This document shows, piece after piece, positions 36,461 through 44,884 of a DNA stretch of 64,000 bases. Position 1 is the first letter of the stretch. Each line of letters starts with the position of its first letter. The stretch is from an uncultured Brevibacillus sp. (GTDB taxonomy: Bacteria > Bacillota > Bacilli > Brevibacillales > Brevibacillaceae). The translations under genes and the position numbers were made by a program. Under the pieces are notes generated by a model. That model saw nothing but the letters and a program-made list of their open reading frames with translations. It did not search any database and was not told the DNA's origin. The stretch lies in assembly GCF_947502445.1 (NCBI RefSeq), contig NZ_CANMZW010000014.1:60755-124754 (forward strand), written 5' to 3'.

Positions 36461-38830
36461 ATGTCAATCAATGCTACACGTGAGAAATACGAGCGTGCTG
36501 AGAAGCTTCTATCCACAAATACCGGGAAGTACGTTTTAAATGGTGTCATCAAACCACAATGGTTGGGAACCGGGGACAAGTTTTGGTACATTCGGGAGCT
36601 GCAAAACGGGAGCCTTCGAGGGAAGCAGTTTATGGTTGTGGATGCGCTGGAGAATTCTTGCATTCCTGCTTTTGATCATTCCCGATTGGCCACAGCTCTT
36701 TCGGAAAAATTGGGACATTCGTGCGATGAAAACAATCTGCCTTTTGAACAAATTGAGTACGTAGATGACGACAAAGCTATCCAGTTCATAGTAAATGAAA
36801 GCCAATACGTATTTGATCTTACCGAGTATGCATGTATTCGAGTTGAAGAGTTGCAGCAGACTCCGATGGATGAGCTCCCATCTCCTGACGGGCGTTGGTC
36901 CGCATTTGTTCAAAATCACAACCTGTATGTTCGATCCTTGGAAACAGGAAGCATTGTTCAGCTTACGCATGACGGTATCCCGAATTACGACTATGCTTCG
37001 TATCCGGACAATCGCCTTACAGTGGTATACGAACATTTACATGGACAAGAGCTCCCGCCAGCCGCCGTTTGGTCTCCAGATTCAAAAAAATTATTATCGT
37101 ACCGGGTAGATCAACGACTGGTACGCGAGGTTCACCTCGTACAGGCGGTTCCACATAAGGGCGATGATCTGTCTCCGGTGCTACACTCGTATCGCTATCC
37201 ACTTACAGGCGACAAGCATGTTCCACAGGCTGAGCTGGTTATTTGTGATATTGAGCTCGGTACGGTTATGCAGTTACAAGCCAGTCCGATTACGCTTCAT
37301 AGTAAATCCTTGTTCACCCCAGGCTCAAAACTGGCAGGGTGGTCAAAAGCAGGCGACAAGGTATACTTTGTGCGTCTGGAATCTAACCATAAGTCTGCCC
37401 AGTTTTGTATGGCTGACGTACATACAGGTGAGACCACAACCCTCTTGGAAGAGGATTCAGATACTTTCTTGCATTTTGATATGCACACTACGTTTGATCT
37501 TATCTCTGGACAAAGATACAACAATCCAAATATTCGCCTGCTGTCTAGCGGTAACGAGTTTATTTGGCACTCGGAGCGCGATGATTGGTCTCATCTTTAC
37601 TTATATGACGCCCAAACCGGCAAACTAAAAAATCGGATTACGTCTGGTTCTTGGGTAGTTCGTCGCCTATTGGAGGTAGATGAGCAAAATGGATGGGTCT
37701 ACTTCACGGCAGGAGGGCGGGAGAGTGGTCGTGATCCGTATTATCAGCATCTTTACCGGGTTCAGCTGGATGGAACCGAGCTGACCTTGCTTACACCAGA
37801 GGATGCAGAGCACATAGTAAGCTTCTCTCCAAACGTAGAGTATTTTGTGGATACATTTTCACGCGTTGACTTATCTCCTGTGTCGGTTTTACGGGCAGCA
37901 AACGGAACCCTGATTCGCGAGCTTGAACAGGCCGATATTGAGCAGCTCCTGGCGCTCGGATATCAAATCCCGGAGCGAATTACAGTAAAAGCACTTGATG
38001 GGGTCACAGATCTTTATGGCGTACTGATTCGCCCGGCACAATTTGACCCGTCCCGTAAATATCCAGTTATCGACTACATTTACGGCGGTCCCCAACGTAC
38101 CAATACACCTAAAAGCTTTGCATGGCAAACACTTGAAAATGGAAGAGATCCGTTAGGAGGTGCGCAATCCTTTGCTCAGTTGGGATTTGTGACGATCATT
38201 ATGGACGGTATGGGCACACCTCATCGAAATAAGTCTTTCCACGATGCTTGCTATGGCAAGCTGCAAGAAGCTGCTGGCCTGCCAGACCATGTAGTTGGCA
38301 CAAAACAGTTGGCCGAACGCTTTCCTTTTATTGACCTTGATCGCGTAGGTATTTGGGGGCTTTCTGGGGGAGGTTATGCTTCTACACGCGCGATTCTGAC
38401 TTACCCTAATTTTTACAAGGTAGCCGTCTCTGCATGTGGCAACCACGATAACCGGCTCTATAATGCACTCTGGGCAGAGCGGTATCAAGGCTCGTCTGAT
38501 CTAGCCTTATATGACGAACAGGATAATTCTACGCTCGTACACAATTTAAAAGGCCACTTGCTGTTGGTTCACGGGGACGCGGATGACAACGTCCATCCCG
38601 CGCTTACTATGCGAATGGTTGATGCTTTGATCAAAGCGGATAAGGATTTTGATATGTTGATCCTGCCTAACCGACATCACGTTTTTATTTTAGAGCCTTA
38701 TTTTGTTCGCAAAAAATGGGACTATTTCGTGAGGCATCTAATGGGCACAGAGCCGCCAAGAGGATACGCTATCGGCCATGCTCGTGACCATGAGAAAAAT
38801 GAAGTTGATAAAGAGGGAAATCATAACTGA
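36461..38830 (+). CDS. Prolyl oligopeptidase family (S9) peptidase, DPP-IV-like
   Basis: 789 residues from ATG 36461, with GGGGG upstream. An N-terminal eight-bladed beta-propeller (about 90-520) is followed by an alpha/beta-hydrolase domain. The triad is Ser635 in G-L-S-G-G-G-Y-A-S, Asp708 in H-G-D-A-D-D-N-V-H-P, and His739 or His740 in N-R-H-H-V-F. The double-Glu motif that anchors the peptide N-terminus in true DPP-IV appears only partly preserved (Y-E-H). There is no signal peptide, so it should act on imported peptides in the cytoplasm, cutting after proline or alanine. It lies in the importer-2 operon, before an M24 protein. Confidence 0.88.
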   Translation: MSINATREKYERAEKLLSTNTGKYVLNGVIKPQWLGTGDKFWYIRELQNGSLRGKQFMVVDALENSCIPAFDHSRLATALSEKLGHSCDENNLPFEQIEYVDDDKAIQFIVNESQYVFDLTEYACIRVEELQQTPMDELPSPDGRWSAFVQNHNLYVRSLETGSIVQLTHDGIPNYDYASYPDNRLTVVYEHLHGQELPPAAVWSPDSKKLLSYRVDQRLVREVHLVQAVPHKGDDLSPVLHSYRYPLTGDKHVPQAELVICDIELGTVMQLQASPITLHSKSLFTPGSKLAGWSKAGDKVYFVRLESNHKSAQFCMADVHTGETTTLLEEDSDTFLHFDMHTTFDLISGQRYNNPNIRLLSSGNEFIWHSERDDWSHLYLYDAQTGKLKNRITSGSWVVRRLLEVDEQNGWVYFTAGGRESGRDPYYQHLYRVQLDGTELTLLTPEDAEHIVSFSPNVEYFVDTFSRVDLSPVSVLRAANGTLIRELEQADIEQLLALGYQIPERITVKALDGVTDLYGVLIRPAQFDPSRKYPVIDYIYGGPQRTNTPKSFAWQTLENGRDPLGGAQSFAQLGFVTIIMDGMGTPHRNKSFHDACYGKLQEAAGLPDHVVGTKQLAERFPFIDLDRVGIWGLSGGGYASTRAILTYPNFYKVAVSACGNHDNRLYNALWAERYQGSSDLALYDEQDNSTLVHNLKGHLLLVHGDADDNVHPALTMRMVDALIKADKDFDMLILPNRHHVFILEPYFVRKKWDYFVRHLMGTEPPRGYAIGHARDHEKNEVDKEGNHN

Positions 38831-38882
38831 TTACAGCCATTCACATATTTAAGACAAATTTGAACTTGGAGAGTGAAGCGAA

Positions 38883-40019
38883 TTGCGTACTGATCATCGC
38901 TTAGCTGCATTAAGAGAATTTATGAAAGAAGAGGGCATAAGGGTTTCTGTCATAATGAATCCGGATCACCAGTTTTATTTAACGGGCTTTAAAGCACTCA
39001 TATATTCACGGCCGATTGTCCTCATCGTTGAAGAAGATAAAACAAGTATGATTGTACCTGGACTGGAAGAAATCCATGCCAAGGCGGTTGCACTTGTAGA
39101 CGAAATCCTCGTTTACTACGAGCACCCTGAGATGGCCGATAAAGGAACAGATTTCAGAGATAAAATCATCAAGGTGCTATCTGTATACACCAAAGACGCA
39201 AAAGTAGGTATCGATTTGTCATTCGCAGCTGCAGAATTAACGAACTTTATTAAAAATCTGGGCTTTGAGGTCACTGATGTTGGAAGAAAAATCGTGAAAA
39301 TGCGCTATGTAAAAGATGAAGCGGAAATCAAACGGATAGAAGAAGCGGGTCGCTTGGTAAATCTGGCTGTGAGTTCAACATTAGCTGCGAGTCGTGCCGG
39401 AGTAACCGAGATTGAGTTTGATTCAGTCGGTACTGCAGCGTTGTTTTCAGAAACAGCCAATAACTATCCAAATGCGACGCTAGATATGCTTGTCATGTCT
39501 CCATCTGGAACTGAGAGGACTATTATGCCTCATGTATTCTCAAATACACGAATTTTGCAGAGAGGGGATGTCGTTATTCATACTCGGCAAGTAGTCCTTA
39601 ACGGCTACCGGGCAGAGTTAGAGAGAACCGTTTTCATTGGAGAACCAAGCGAGCAACAAAGGAAGGCTTTTGAAGTCATGCGTCTTGCTCAGGAAACAGC
39701 AATGGAGTTTATAAAGCCGGGTGTAACAGCCAGACAGGTAGATAAAATAGCCAGAGTTGTGATTCATAAAGAAGGCTTGGGAGAATACGCCATTCATAGG
39801 GTAGGACATGGAATCGGCATTTCCGCCCATGAAGAGCCTTATCTACGCTTTGATAATGACCTGGTTCTTGAAGAAGGGATGGTATACACAATCGAACCTG
39901 GCATTTATATACCGGGTCTAGGAGGCTTCCGTCATTCGGACACGGTTGTTTTAACGGCTGGTGGTTATAAACTGATTACGGAATATCCAAGAGATTTGGA
40001 TTCATTAGTTTTTGAATAA
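38883..40019 (+). CDS. M24 (prolidase/creatinase-fold) protein with degenerate metal site
   Basis: 378 residues with the full two-domain pita-bread arrangement. Aligned by eye to prolidase, the five metal ligands D, D, H, E, E appear as Thr234, Glu245, His309, Glu338 and Ser352: only H309 (V-G-H-G-I-G) and E338 (T-I-E-P-G) are kept, while the usual R-x-E-D becomes F-R-H-S-D. It may be a metal-independent hydrolase, as creatinase is, rather than a true Xaa-Pro peptidase. TTG 38883 follows GGAGAG. Last gene of the importer-2 operon, next to the S9 peptidase. Confidence 0.85.
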   Translation: MRTDHRLAALREFMKEEGIRVSVIMNPDHQFYLTGFKALIYSRPIVLIVEEDKTSMIVPGLEEIHAKAVALVDEILVYYEHPEMADKGTDFRDKIIKVLSVYTKDAKVGIDLSFAAAELTNFIKNLGFEVTDVGRKIVKMRYVKDEAEIKRIEEAGRLVNLAVSSTLAASRAGVTEIEFDSVGTAALFSETANNYPNATLDMLVMSPSGTERTIMPHVFSNTRILQRGDVVIHTRQVVLNGYRAELERTVFIGEPSEQQRKAFEVMRLAQETAMEFIKPGVTARQVDKIARVVIHKEGLGEYAIHRVGHGIGISAHEEPYLRFDNDLVLEEGMVYTIEPGIYIPGLGGFRHSDTVVLTAGGYKLITEYPRDLDSLVFE

Positions 40020-40028
40020 GGTTATAGG

Positions 40029-40098
40029 ATCTTATCCCTTTTAAGTAGACAGGTTAGGGCATGACTCTACCTGTTCATTTGAAGGGGATTTTTTCATG
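40029..40098 (+). other. Imperfect hairpin with T run: terminator and/or IS3-like end remnant
   Basis: CCCTTTTAAGTAGACAGGT and ACCTGTTCATTTGAAGGGG form a long imperfect stem followed by TTTTTT, so it can end the importer-2 operon. The AAGTAGACA core and overall layout match the element at 28694, suggesting that both are left-end remnants of related IS3-family elements. Confidence 0.45.
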
Positions 40099-40397
40099 TT
40101 GCCCTGGTTCAAAAGGTGCTTGCAGAACGAAAATACTGTTCAACGTATTGCAATAAAATTTCTGCAGCTGGTGAAAGATATCGTCCCTCGAAGAAAAAAA
40201 CAGAAACCGTACGAGAAAGAGGGGGATCTAGGGACTGGATTGATATCGGCGGCCCCGGCAACTCTGCCATTAAACGTGGGAGTACTGAAACACCTAGTCG
40301 CTCCGTCACCAGCATCCGCGGGGAGGCGCACTCATAACGGACATGTGGCTCGAAGCCTTCTTTGACGCAGCTCGCATATAAGAGACGCTCGTTAGAA

Positions 40398-40854
40398 TTG
40401 AAAAACGTCCCTGACACAGAGAGTATTTTCTTTGTGGGTATTCGTTCTGTTGAGTCAGAGGAGCTTGCGTTTATCAACACGCAATAACGGAGTAGCTGAC
40501 ACCATAAAGAGAATCAAGGAGGCAATGAGCCGCTTCGAAGCGATCTACATTACGAGCGATATCGATTCATTGGACCCAGCTTACGCACCAGGCACGGGAA
40601 CACCGCAATTTGGTGTCCTGCATAGCAGAGAACTCCTAGATTTACTTTACGGATTGTTCGATCTGCCCATCATCGGATTTGACGTAGTAGAAGGAGCTCC
40701 AGCATTGGATAACTTCCCAGTGGCCCAGATCACGATTCTTTCTGAGTGCTCCTGCATTCAACAGAATCGAGATTTTTTTGCCCGTGTTACTGCTTTCGCC
40801 TTCCCGTTTTACGAGTACGAGTCATGTGACATCGGCCTTCACAATTCCACGTAA
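40398..40854 (+). pseudogene. Decayed ureohydrolase (agmatinase/arginase family)
   Basis: Two frames are needed. 40398-40487 encodes N-V-P-D-T-E-S-I-F-F-V-G-I-R-S-V-E-S-E-E-L-A-F-I-N-T-Q before a stop. The following frame continues with V-A-D-T-I-K-R-I-K-E-A and the ureohydrolase signature S-D-I-D-S-L-D-P-A-Y-A-P-G-T-G-T-P, then G-F-D-V-V-E-G-A-P. The N-terminal half, including the first metal-binding G-G-D-H-S motif, is absent. The 300 bp upstream (40099-40397) show no convincing coding sequence. The 3' end overlaps the convergent Crp/Fnr gene. Confidence 0.8.
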
Positions 40855-41451
40855 GCCCTTTAAATCCACTACTCGGATGGCACTACGTTCAGACAATTCG
40901 ATCAAGCCTTGCTGTCGCCATTTCTGCAAAATCTTATTCACGGTAATGCGGGACGTATCAATATAGCGTGCAAAAGACGTCTGATCGATGGGAATATGAT
41001 TATCTTCATGAACAGCTATAAGCTTGAGCAAAAAATTAGCCATCTGCTGTTCAATTGGGCTGTCAGTGAACGCGATGATTTCAGCCAGGAGACGTAGCTT
41101 GTAGATCTGTGAATTGGTGAAGATCACTGCCGCTTGGGGGTGGTCTTGGCATATGCGGGATAAGACCTCGTCGGAGAAAAAGTAGATGACGGAAGTAGCA
41201 GTAGTTACGGCCGATGTCAGGTATGAGCCGCTGTAAGCGCCGTGTTCCCCGAACAAACCCCCTAAGGGAATGTAATCGATAGACCGCTCATGACCGTTCT
41301 CAGATAAGAGAGTAATCTTTACGCTCCCTTTGTCCAAATAGTAAAAACCGATCCCCACATCATCTTGACGGTAGATTGTTTTGTGTTTGCCCATTTCGAT
41401 CTTCTTGCCGTAAATGAGGTACGGGGCCCACTGAGAGCGGAGATATGCCAT
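40822..41451 (-). CDS. Crp/Fnr family regulator (A)
   Basis: 209 residues from ATG 41451, five bases behind AAAGGTGG. N-terminal cyclic-nucleotide-binding-like barrel (about 15-115, with G-I-G-F-Y-Y-L-D-K-G-S-V-K-I and G-G-L-F-G-E-H-G-A) and C-terminal winged helix with T-S-F-A-R-Y-I-D-T-S-R-I-T-V-N-K-I-L near 170. No Cys cluster for an Fe-S sensor is seen, so it is not a classical FNR. The paralogous regulator lies 85 bp upstream on the same strand. Confidence 0.82.
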   Translation of the reverse strand: MAYLRSQWAPYLIYGKKIEMGKHKTIYRQDDVGIGFYYLDKGSVKITLLSENGHERSIDYIPLGGLFGEHGAYSGSYLTSAVTTATSVIYFFSDEVLSRICQDHPQAAVIFTNSQIYKLRLLAEIIAFTDSPIEQQMANFLLKLIAVHEDNHIPIDQTSFARYIDTSRITVNKILQKWRQQGLIELSERSAIRVVDLKGLRGIVKADVT

Positions 41452-41535
41452 TGTAACCACCTTTCACATTTATAAAATGTCATAACGGTACTCGTTTAGA
41501 AATGAATAGGCGCGCCTCTTATCTATTCGATACGC

Positions 41536-42186
41536 TTACACCGGGTGAGTAGTGCATGCTGTGAGATGTGGAGGTTGTAGCATATCTGGGCGTTTGACAA
41601 TAAAAGTTCGGTTTTTGATCTCAATGATGCCACTTTCCTTCCATACCTTCAGGATCTTGTAGACGGTGATGCGGGTGAGACCAGCACAATCGGCAAGCTC
41701 CTGTTGAGTGAGGGGTACCTCGTGGTTTTTAAAGTCTTCGCAAATGTTAAGCAGGAGACGGGCGATTTGTTCTTCTGAAGTCAGTGCTTTCATGCTGATG
41801 GCAGTCAGGAGAATTCGCATTTTTTGATTAATTGTTTGAGTTAAAAGTGGCAATAGCTCAGGTTGTACCTTCAGCGTTTCGAGGAATTGCTTACAGGAGA
41901 AATGATAGATGACTGCGTTTTTTACAGCTATAGCTGTTGTGAAATGGGGCTGCTGATCCATAGTCTGAAGCCCCATGATTTGACCAGGGACAACGATGTT
42001 TACTAGACGATCTTTCCCCTTAAAGGTTGAAGTAACAATTTTGACAAGTCCCTTATGAAGATAATAAAAGCCTTCTCCCATTGTTTCTTGCTTATAGATA
42101 GCCGTTTTTCTTTTCACAAATTGACGGGTGCCGTATTTTAATAGGGTTTCCCATTTCAAATCGGTTTCAAATGGGGATACCATCAT
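41536..42186 (-). CDS. Crp/Fnr family regulator (B)
   Basis: 216 residues. ATG 42186 or the adjacent ATG 42183 follows GGAAGGGAG; an earlier in-frame ATG at 42225 lies before that site. Effector barrel (G-E-G-F-Y-Y-L-H-K-G-L-V-K-I, then V-V-P-G-Q-I-M-G-L) and helix-turn-helix T-Q-Q-E-L-A-D-C-A-G-L-T-R-I-T-V-Y-K-I-L. It faces away from the HpaB-type monooxygenase gene; the 400-bp divergent region between them probably carries the control sites of both. Confidence 0.82.
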   Translation of the reverse strand: MMVSPFETDLKWETLLKYGTRQFVKRKTAIYKQETMGEGFYYLHKGLVKIVTSTFKGKDRLVNIVVPGQIMGLQTMDQQPHFTTAIAVKNAVIYHFSCKQFLETLKVQPELLPLLTQTINQKMRILLTAISMKALTSEEQIARLLLNICEDFKNHEVPLTQQELADCAGLTRITVYKILKVWKESGIIEIKNRTFIVKRPDMLQPPHLTACTTHPV

Positions 42187-42310
42187 CAACACTCCCTTCC
42201 TTACGATTTTTTGCCTTTCTTCCAATCCTTCCGGTAATTAGCGTCTGAAGCTATATTTTCACGTGATTAATTCTTAATTTTCTGAACTTGTTATTCATGA
42301 TTATAGAAAA

Positions 42311-42327
42311 TATAAAGCGCTTTAACA
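42311..42327 (+). promoter_or_regulatory. Possible CcpA (cre) or similar palindrome in divergent region
   Basis: The palindromic core AAAGCGCTTT with flanking TAT and AAC resembles a cre site. It is the clearest dyad in the 42187-42589 intergenic region, which otherwise shows no confident promoter to my eye. Confidence 0.3.
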
Positions 42328-42589
42328 ATATTCAACATGGAAAATGACGAGTAACCAAAAGAAAAACAGAAATCATGTTAATTAGTTTACAGATACCAAG
42401 CTTCCGCTGTTTGAACTCGCGGTCGCTGCGGTTTCTTTCTTGGTCGTCCGACCGACCTTCTCAGCAGTTCTTATCTTTTTCAGCTTTGATGTTAACTGGA
42501 CTACAATTTACGGAAAAATCAGATATTATAATGCGTTCTAAGGACGAAAACAACGCTATCAAACTAAAAAACAACAGGGAGGAATTGTG

Positions 42590-44068
42590 ATGGGAATCCG
42601 TACAGGTGCCCAGTACATGCAGGGCTTGAAATCACGACAGCCTGAGATTTGGCTACAAGGCAGGAAGGTGACAGATGTATGTGATGAAGCTGTTTTCCGA
42701 CAGCCTATTTATGAAATAAGCAAATTGTATGACATGCAGCATGACGAGAAGTACCAGGAGAGGATTACTCATGTTTGTCAGGAGACCGGAGAACGTGTAA
42801 ATAACGCTTTTCTCGTTGCAAAGACCCCGGAGCAATTGCAGGCGAAACGAGCATTGTACGAAGCTTATGCGGAAGCCACTTTTGGTTTGATGGGAAGAAC
42901 GCCGGATTTTCTCAATGTCGTCTTGACTTCTCTATACAGCAATGCTTCTTTCTTGGAAAGGTACAATCCGCAGTGGGCGGAAAACGTGAAAAATTATTAC
43001 AAACATGTTCGTGACCAGGACTTGTTTTTAACACATGCGATTATCAATCCACAAAATGACCGCAGCAAGTCCTCCCATGAACAAACGGATGTGTATACCC
43101 ATTTAGGAGCTGTAAAGGAGACGCCGGAAGGGTTAATTGTCAGAGGAGCGAAAATGCTGGCAACACTGGCGCCAATCACGGATGAAGTCATCATTTATTC
43201 CTTCCCAGGTTTCAAGCCGGGAGACGAGCGATACACCTTGGCATTTGCCGTTCCAATTAACACGCCAGGCCTGCGCATCATTTGTAGAGAGCCCATGCAG
43301 GATGGACTTCGTTCCGTTTATGACCATCCGTTGGCGTCGCGCTTCGAGGAGATGGATGCTGTTCTAGTCTTTAATGATGTACTCGTACCTTGGGAGCGTT
43401 TGTTCCTCTACAACAACGTAGAAGCGGCCAACCTGTTATATCCAAAGACAGGCATCGGGCAGCAGCCAGCGCATCAGACAGGGGTAAGGGGACTGTTGAA
43501 ACTCCAATTTGCCACGGAAGTCGCAATGCGGCTGGCAGACTCCATCGGGGTGGATGTGTATCCGAATGTCCAGAACAATCTCGGGGAGCTAGCTCAATCG
43601 CTGGAATCGGTCAGAGCACTACTGAGAACAGCAGAACTAGAATATGAGACATTGCCATCGGGTGAGCTCATGCCGGGTTACATACAGCTTGAAACCATCC
43701 GCGGATTGCTTCCGAAGCTATACCCACGGGCGATCGAGGTCATGCAAATTATTGGAGCAGGCGGTTTGCTTATGTCCCCGACTTACAGTGATATGGAGCA
43801 CCCAGAGTTGGTGGGGGATATGGAAAAGTTTTATGCGGGACGGGAAGGTATCTCCGGTACAGATCGGGTTCGCCTGTTCAAGCTGGCATGGGATCTGTGC
43901 GGGGAAGCTTTCGGACAGCGTTTGCTACAATACGAACGATACTATACCGGAGATCCGGTTCGTAAATTAGCGATTTTTTACAATAATTATAAGAAGTCGC
44001 ACGCATGCACAATGGTGGATGACGCGCTCAGCATTTTTGGTGCCAAATCGTCATCCGAGGTTTGTTAA
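42590..44068 (+). CDS. Two-component flavin-dependent monooxygenase, HpaB-like
   Basis: 492 residues of the 4-hydroxyphenylacetate 3-hydroxylase family (HpaB/PvcC, acyl-CoA-dehydrogenase fold). Features: [10 protein letters not shown] at the start, [12 protein letters not shown] near 143-155, V-R-G-A-K-M-L-A-T near 183, and the closing G-I-S-G-T-D-R and Y-Y-T-G-D-P region. It hydroxylates a phenolic ring using FADH2 supplied by a reductase; the FMN reductase gene 29 bp downstream is the natural partner. GGGAGG precedes GTG/ATG; ATG 42590 is preferred. Confidence 0.88.
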   Translation: MGIRTGAQYMQGLKSRQPEIWLQGRKVTDVCDEAVFRQPIYEISKLYDMQHDEKYQERITHVCQETGERVNNAFLVAKTPEQLQAKRALYEAYAEATFGLMGRTPDFLNVVLTSLYSNASFLERYNPQWAENVKNYYKHVRDQDLFLTHAIINPQNDRSKSSHEQTDVYTHLGAVKETPEGLIVRGAKMLATLAPITDEVIIYSFPGFKPGDERYTLAFAVPINTPGLRIICREPMQDGLRSVYDHPLASRFEEMDAVLVFNDVLVPWERLFLYNNVEAANLLYPKTGIGQQPAHQTGVRGLLKLQFATEVAMRLADSIGVDVYPNVQNNLGELAQSLESVRALLRTAELEYETLPSGELMPGYIQLETIRGLLPKLYPRAIEVMQIIGAGGLLMSPTYSDMEHPELVGDMEKFYAGREGISGTDRVRLFKLAWDLCGEAFGQRLLQYERYYTGDPVRKLAIFYNNYKKSHACTMVDDALSIFGAKSSSEVC

Positions 44069-44097
44069 ACAAGTCAGACGGATAGGAAGTGAAGGCC

Positions 44098-44649
44098 ATG
44101 AAACTATTGGGCATAGCAGGCACAGTGATCGGGGCGAAAACAAGCATCGTCGTGCAAAGTGTCCTGGATGAAGTGAAAAAAGTAGCGCCGGAAATCGATG
44201 TGGAGCTGCTTGATTTGCGCGAGTATCGGATGTCTCTGTATGACGGACGAGATCCTGAAACATACACGGATGATACGAAAAAAGTGATCGAGAAGGTATC
44301 CTCAGCTGATTTTTATCTATTTGGAACGCCTGTTTTCCAAGGCTCGATGACAGGGGCGCTCAAAAATGTGTTTGATCATATCCATCCACAGGTTCTTCGA
44401 CATAAAGTACTGGGCTTTGTGGCAAATGGAGGGACGTATCAGCATTATCTGGTAATCGAAAACCAGCTTAAACCGATTGCTGGCTTCTTCCGCGCTTATG
44501 TAGCACCGGGATCCGTGTACGTTCAGGCCGATCATTTCAATTCACAACACGAAATTATAGACGAAGACGTTTTGCGCAGAATCAGCAATCTTGCACGGGA
44601 ACTGGTTCATATGCAAAAAGCATTGAAGCAGCTAGAAGAAAAACCTTAA
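44098..44649 (+). CDS. NADPH-dependent FMN reductase-like flavoprotein
   Basis: 183 residues from ATG 44098. Flavodoxin-like fold of the SsuE/NADPH-FMN reductase family: G-I-A-G-T near residue 5, T-P-V-F-Q-G-S-M-T-G-A-L-K-N-V-F-D near 77 for flavin phosphate binding, G-F-V-A-N-G-G near 103. It likely supplies reduced flavin to the HpaB-like enzyme, with which it forms a two-gene operon. An HpaC-type reductase is the more common partner. Confidence 0.85.
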   Translation: MKLLGIAGTVIGAKTSIVVQSVLDEVKKVAPEIDVELLDLREYRMSLYDGRDPETYTDDTKKVIEKVSSADFYLFGTPVFQGSMTGALKNVFDHIHPQVLRHKVLGFVANGGTYQHYLVIENQLKPIAGFFRAYVAPGSVYVQADHFNSQHEIIDEDVLRRISNLARELVHMQKALKQLEEKP

Positions 44650-44692
44650 ATGCAGATGAGGATAGGGAAATCAGAAAATGAGGACAGCCGTG

Positions 44693-44729
44693 ACAAAAAA
44701 TCTTGCGGATATTTTGCAAGATTTTTTGT
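44693..44729 (+). terminator. Terminator of the monooxygenase operon
   Basis: ACAAAAAATCTTGC pairs perfectly with GCAAGATTTTTTGT around a nine-base loop, with the T run inside the stem. Confidence 0.85.
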
Positions 44730-44754
44730 CTATTTATGTGTGTCGCACACCAAG

Positions 44755-44789
44755 ACAGCTTGATACATGCCCAACATGTATCAAGCTGT
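44755..44789. repeat. Perfect 15-bp inverted repeat (second hairpin)
   Basis: ACAGCTTGATACATG and CATGTATCAAGCTGT are exact reverse complements around CCCAA. No T run follows, so it is not an obvious terminator. It lies 36 bp upstream of the DUF4062 promoter. Confidence 0.75.
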
Positions 44790-44824
44790 ACTTATTGTTC
44801 ATTCCACTTCTGTCTAGTAAAATA

Positions 44825-44854
44825 TTGACAATTATTGTGTGCGAATGGTACGAT
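44825..44854 (+). promoter_or_regulatory. Sigma-A promoter of the DUF4062 gene
   Basis: Consensus TTGACA (44825-44830), 18 bp, TACGAT (44849-44854), about 30 bp before the start codon. Confidence 0.7.
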
Positions 44855-44884
44855 TTTGATTATTTTATGACATGTAGGTGGCCT

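Noticed and set aside
40099..40397. Overlapping open frames on both strands upstream of the ureohydrolase remnant
   Set aside because: No frame shows ureohydrolase motifs or a start signal; treated as decayed, non-coding sequence.
42375..42590. Open frame of 71 codons before the HpaB-like gene
   Set aside because: No ribosome site and composition unlike neighbouring proteins; it fills the divergent control region.
44678..44884. N-terminal extension of the DUF4062 frame to 258 residues
   Set aside because: The extension runs through a terminator, a perfect hairpin and the promoter, and has no ribosome site. ATG 44885 gives the standard DUF4062 start.
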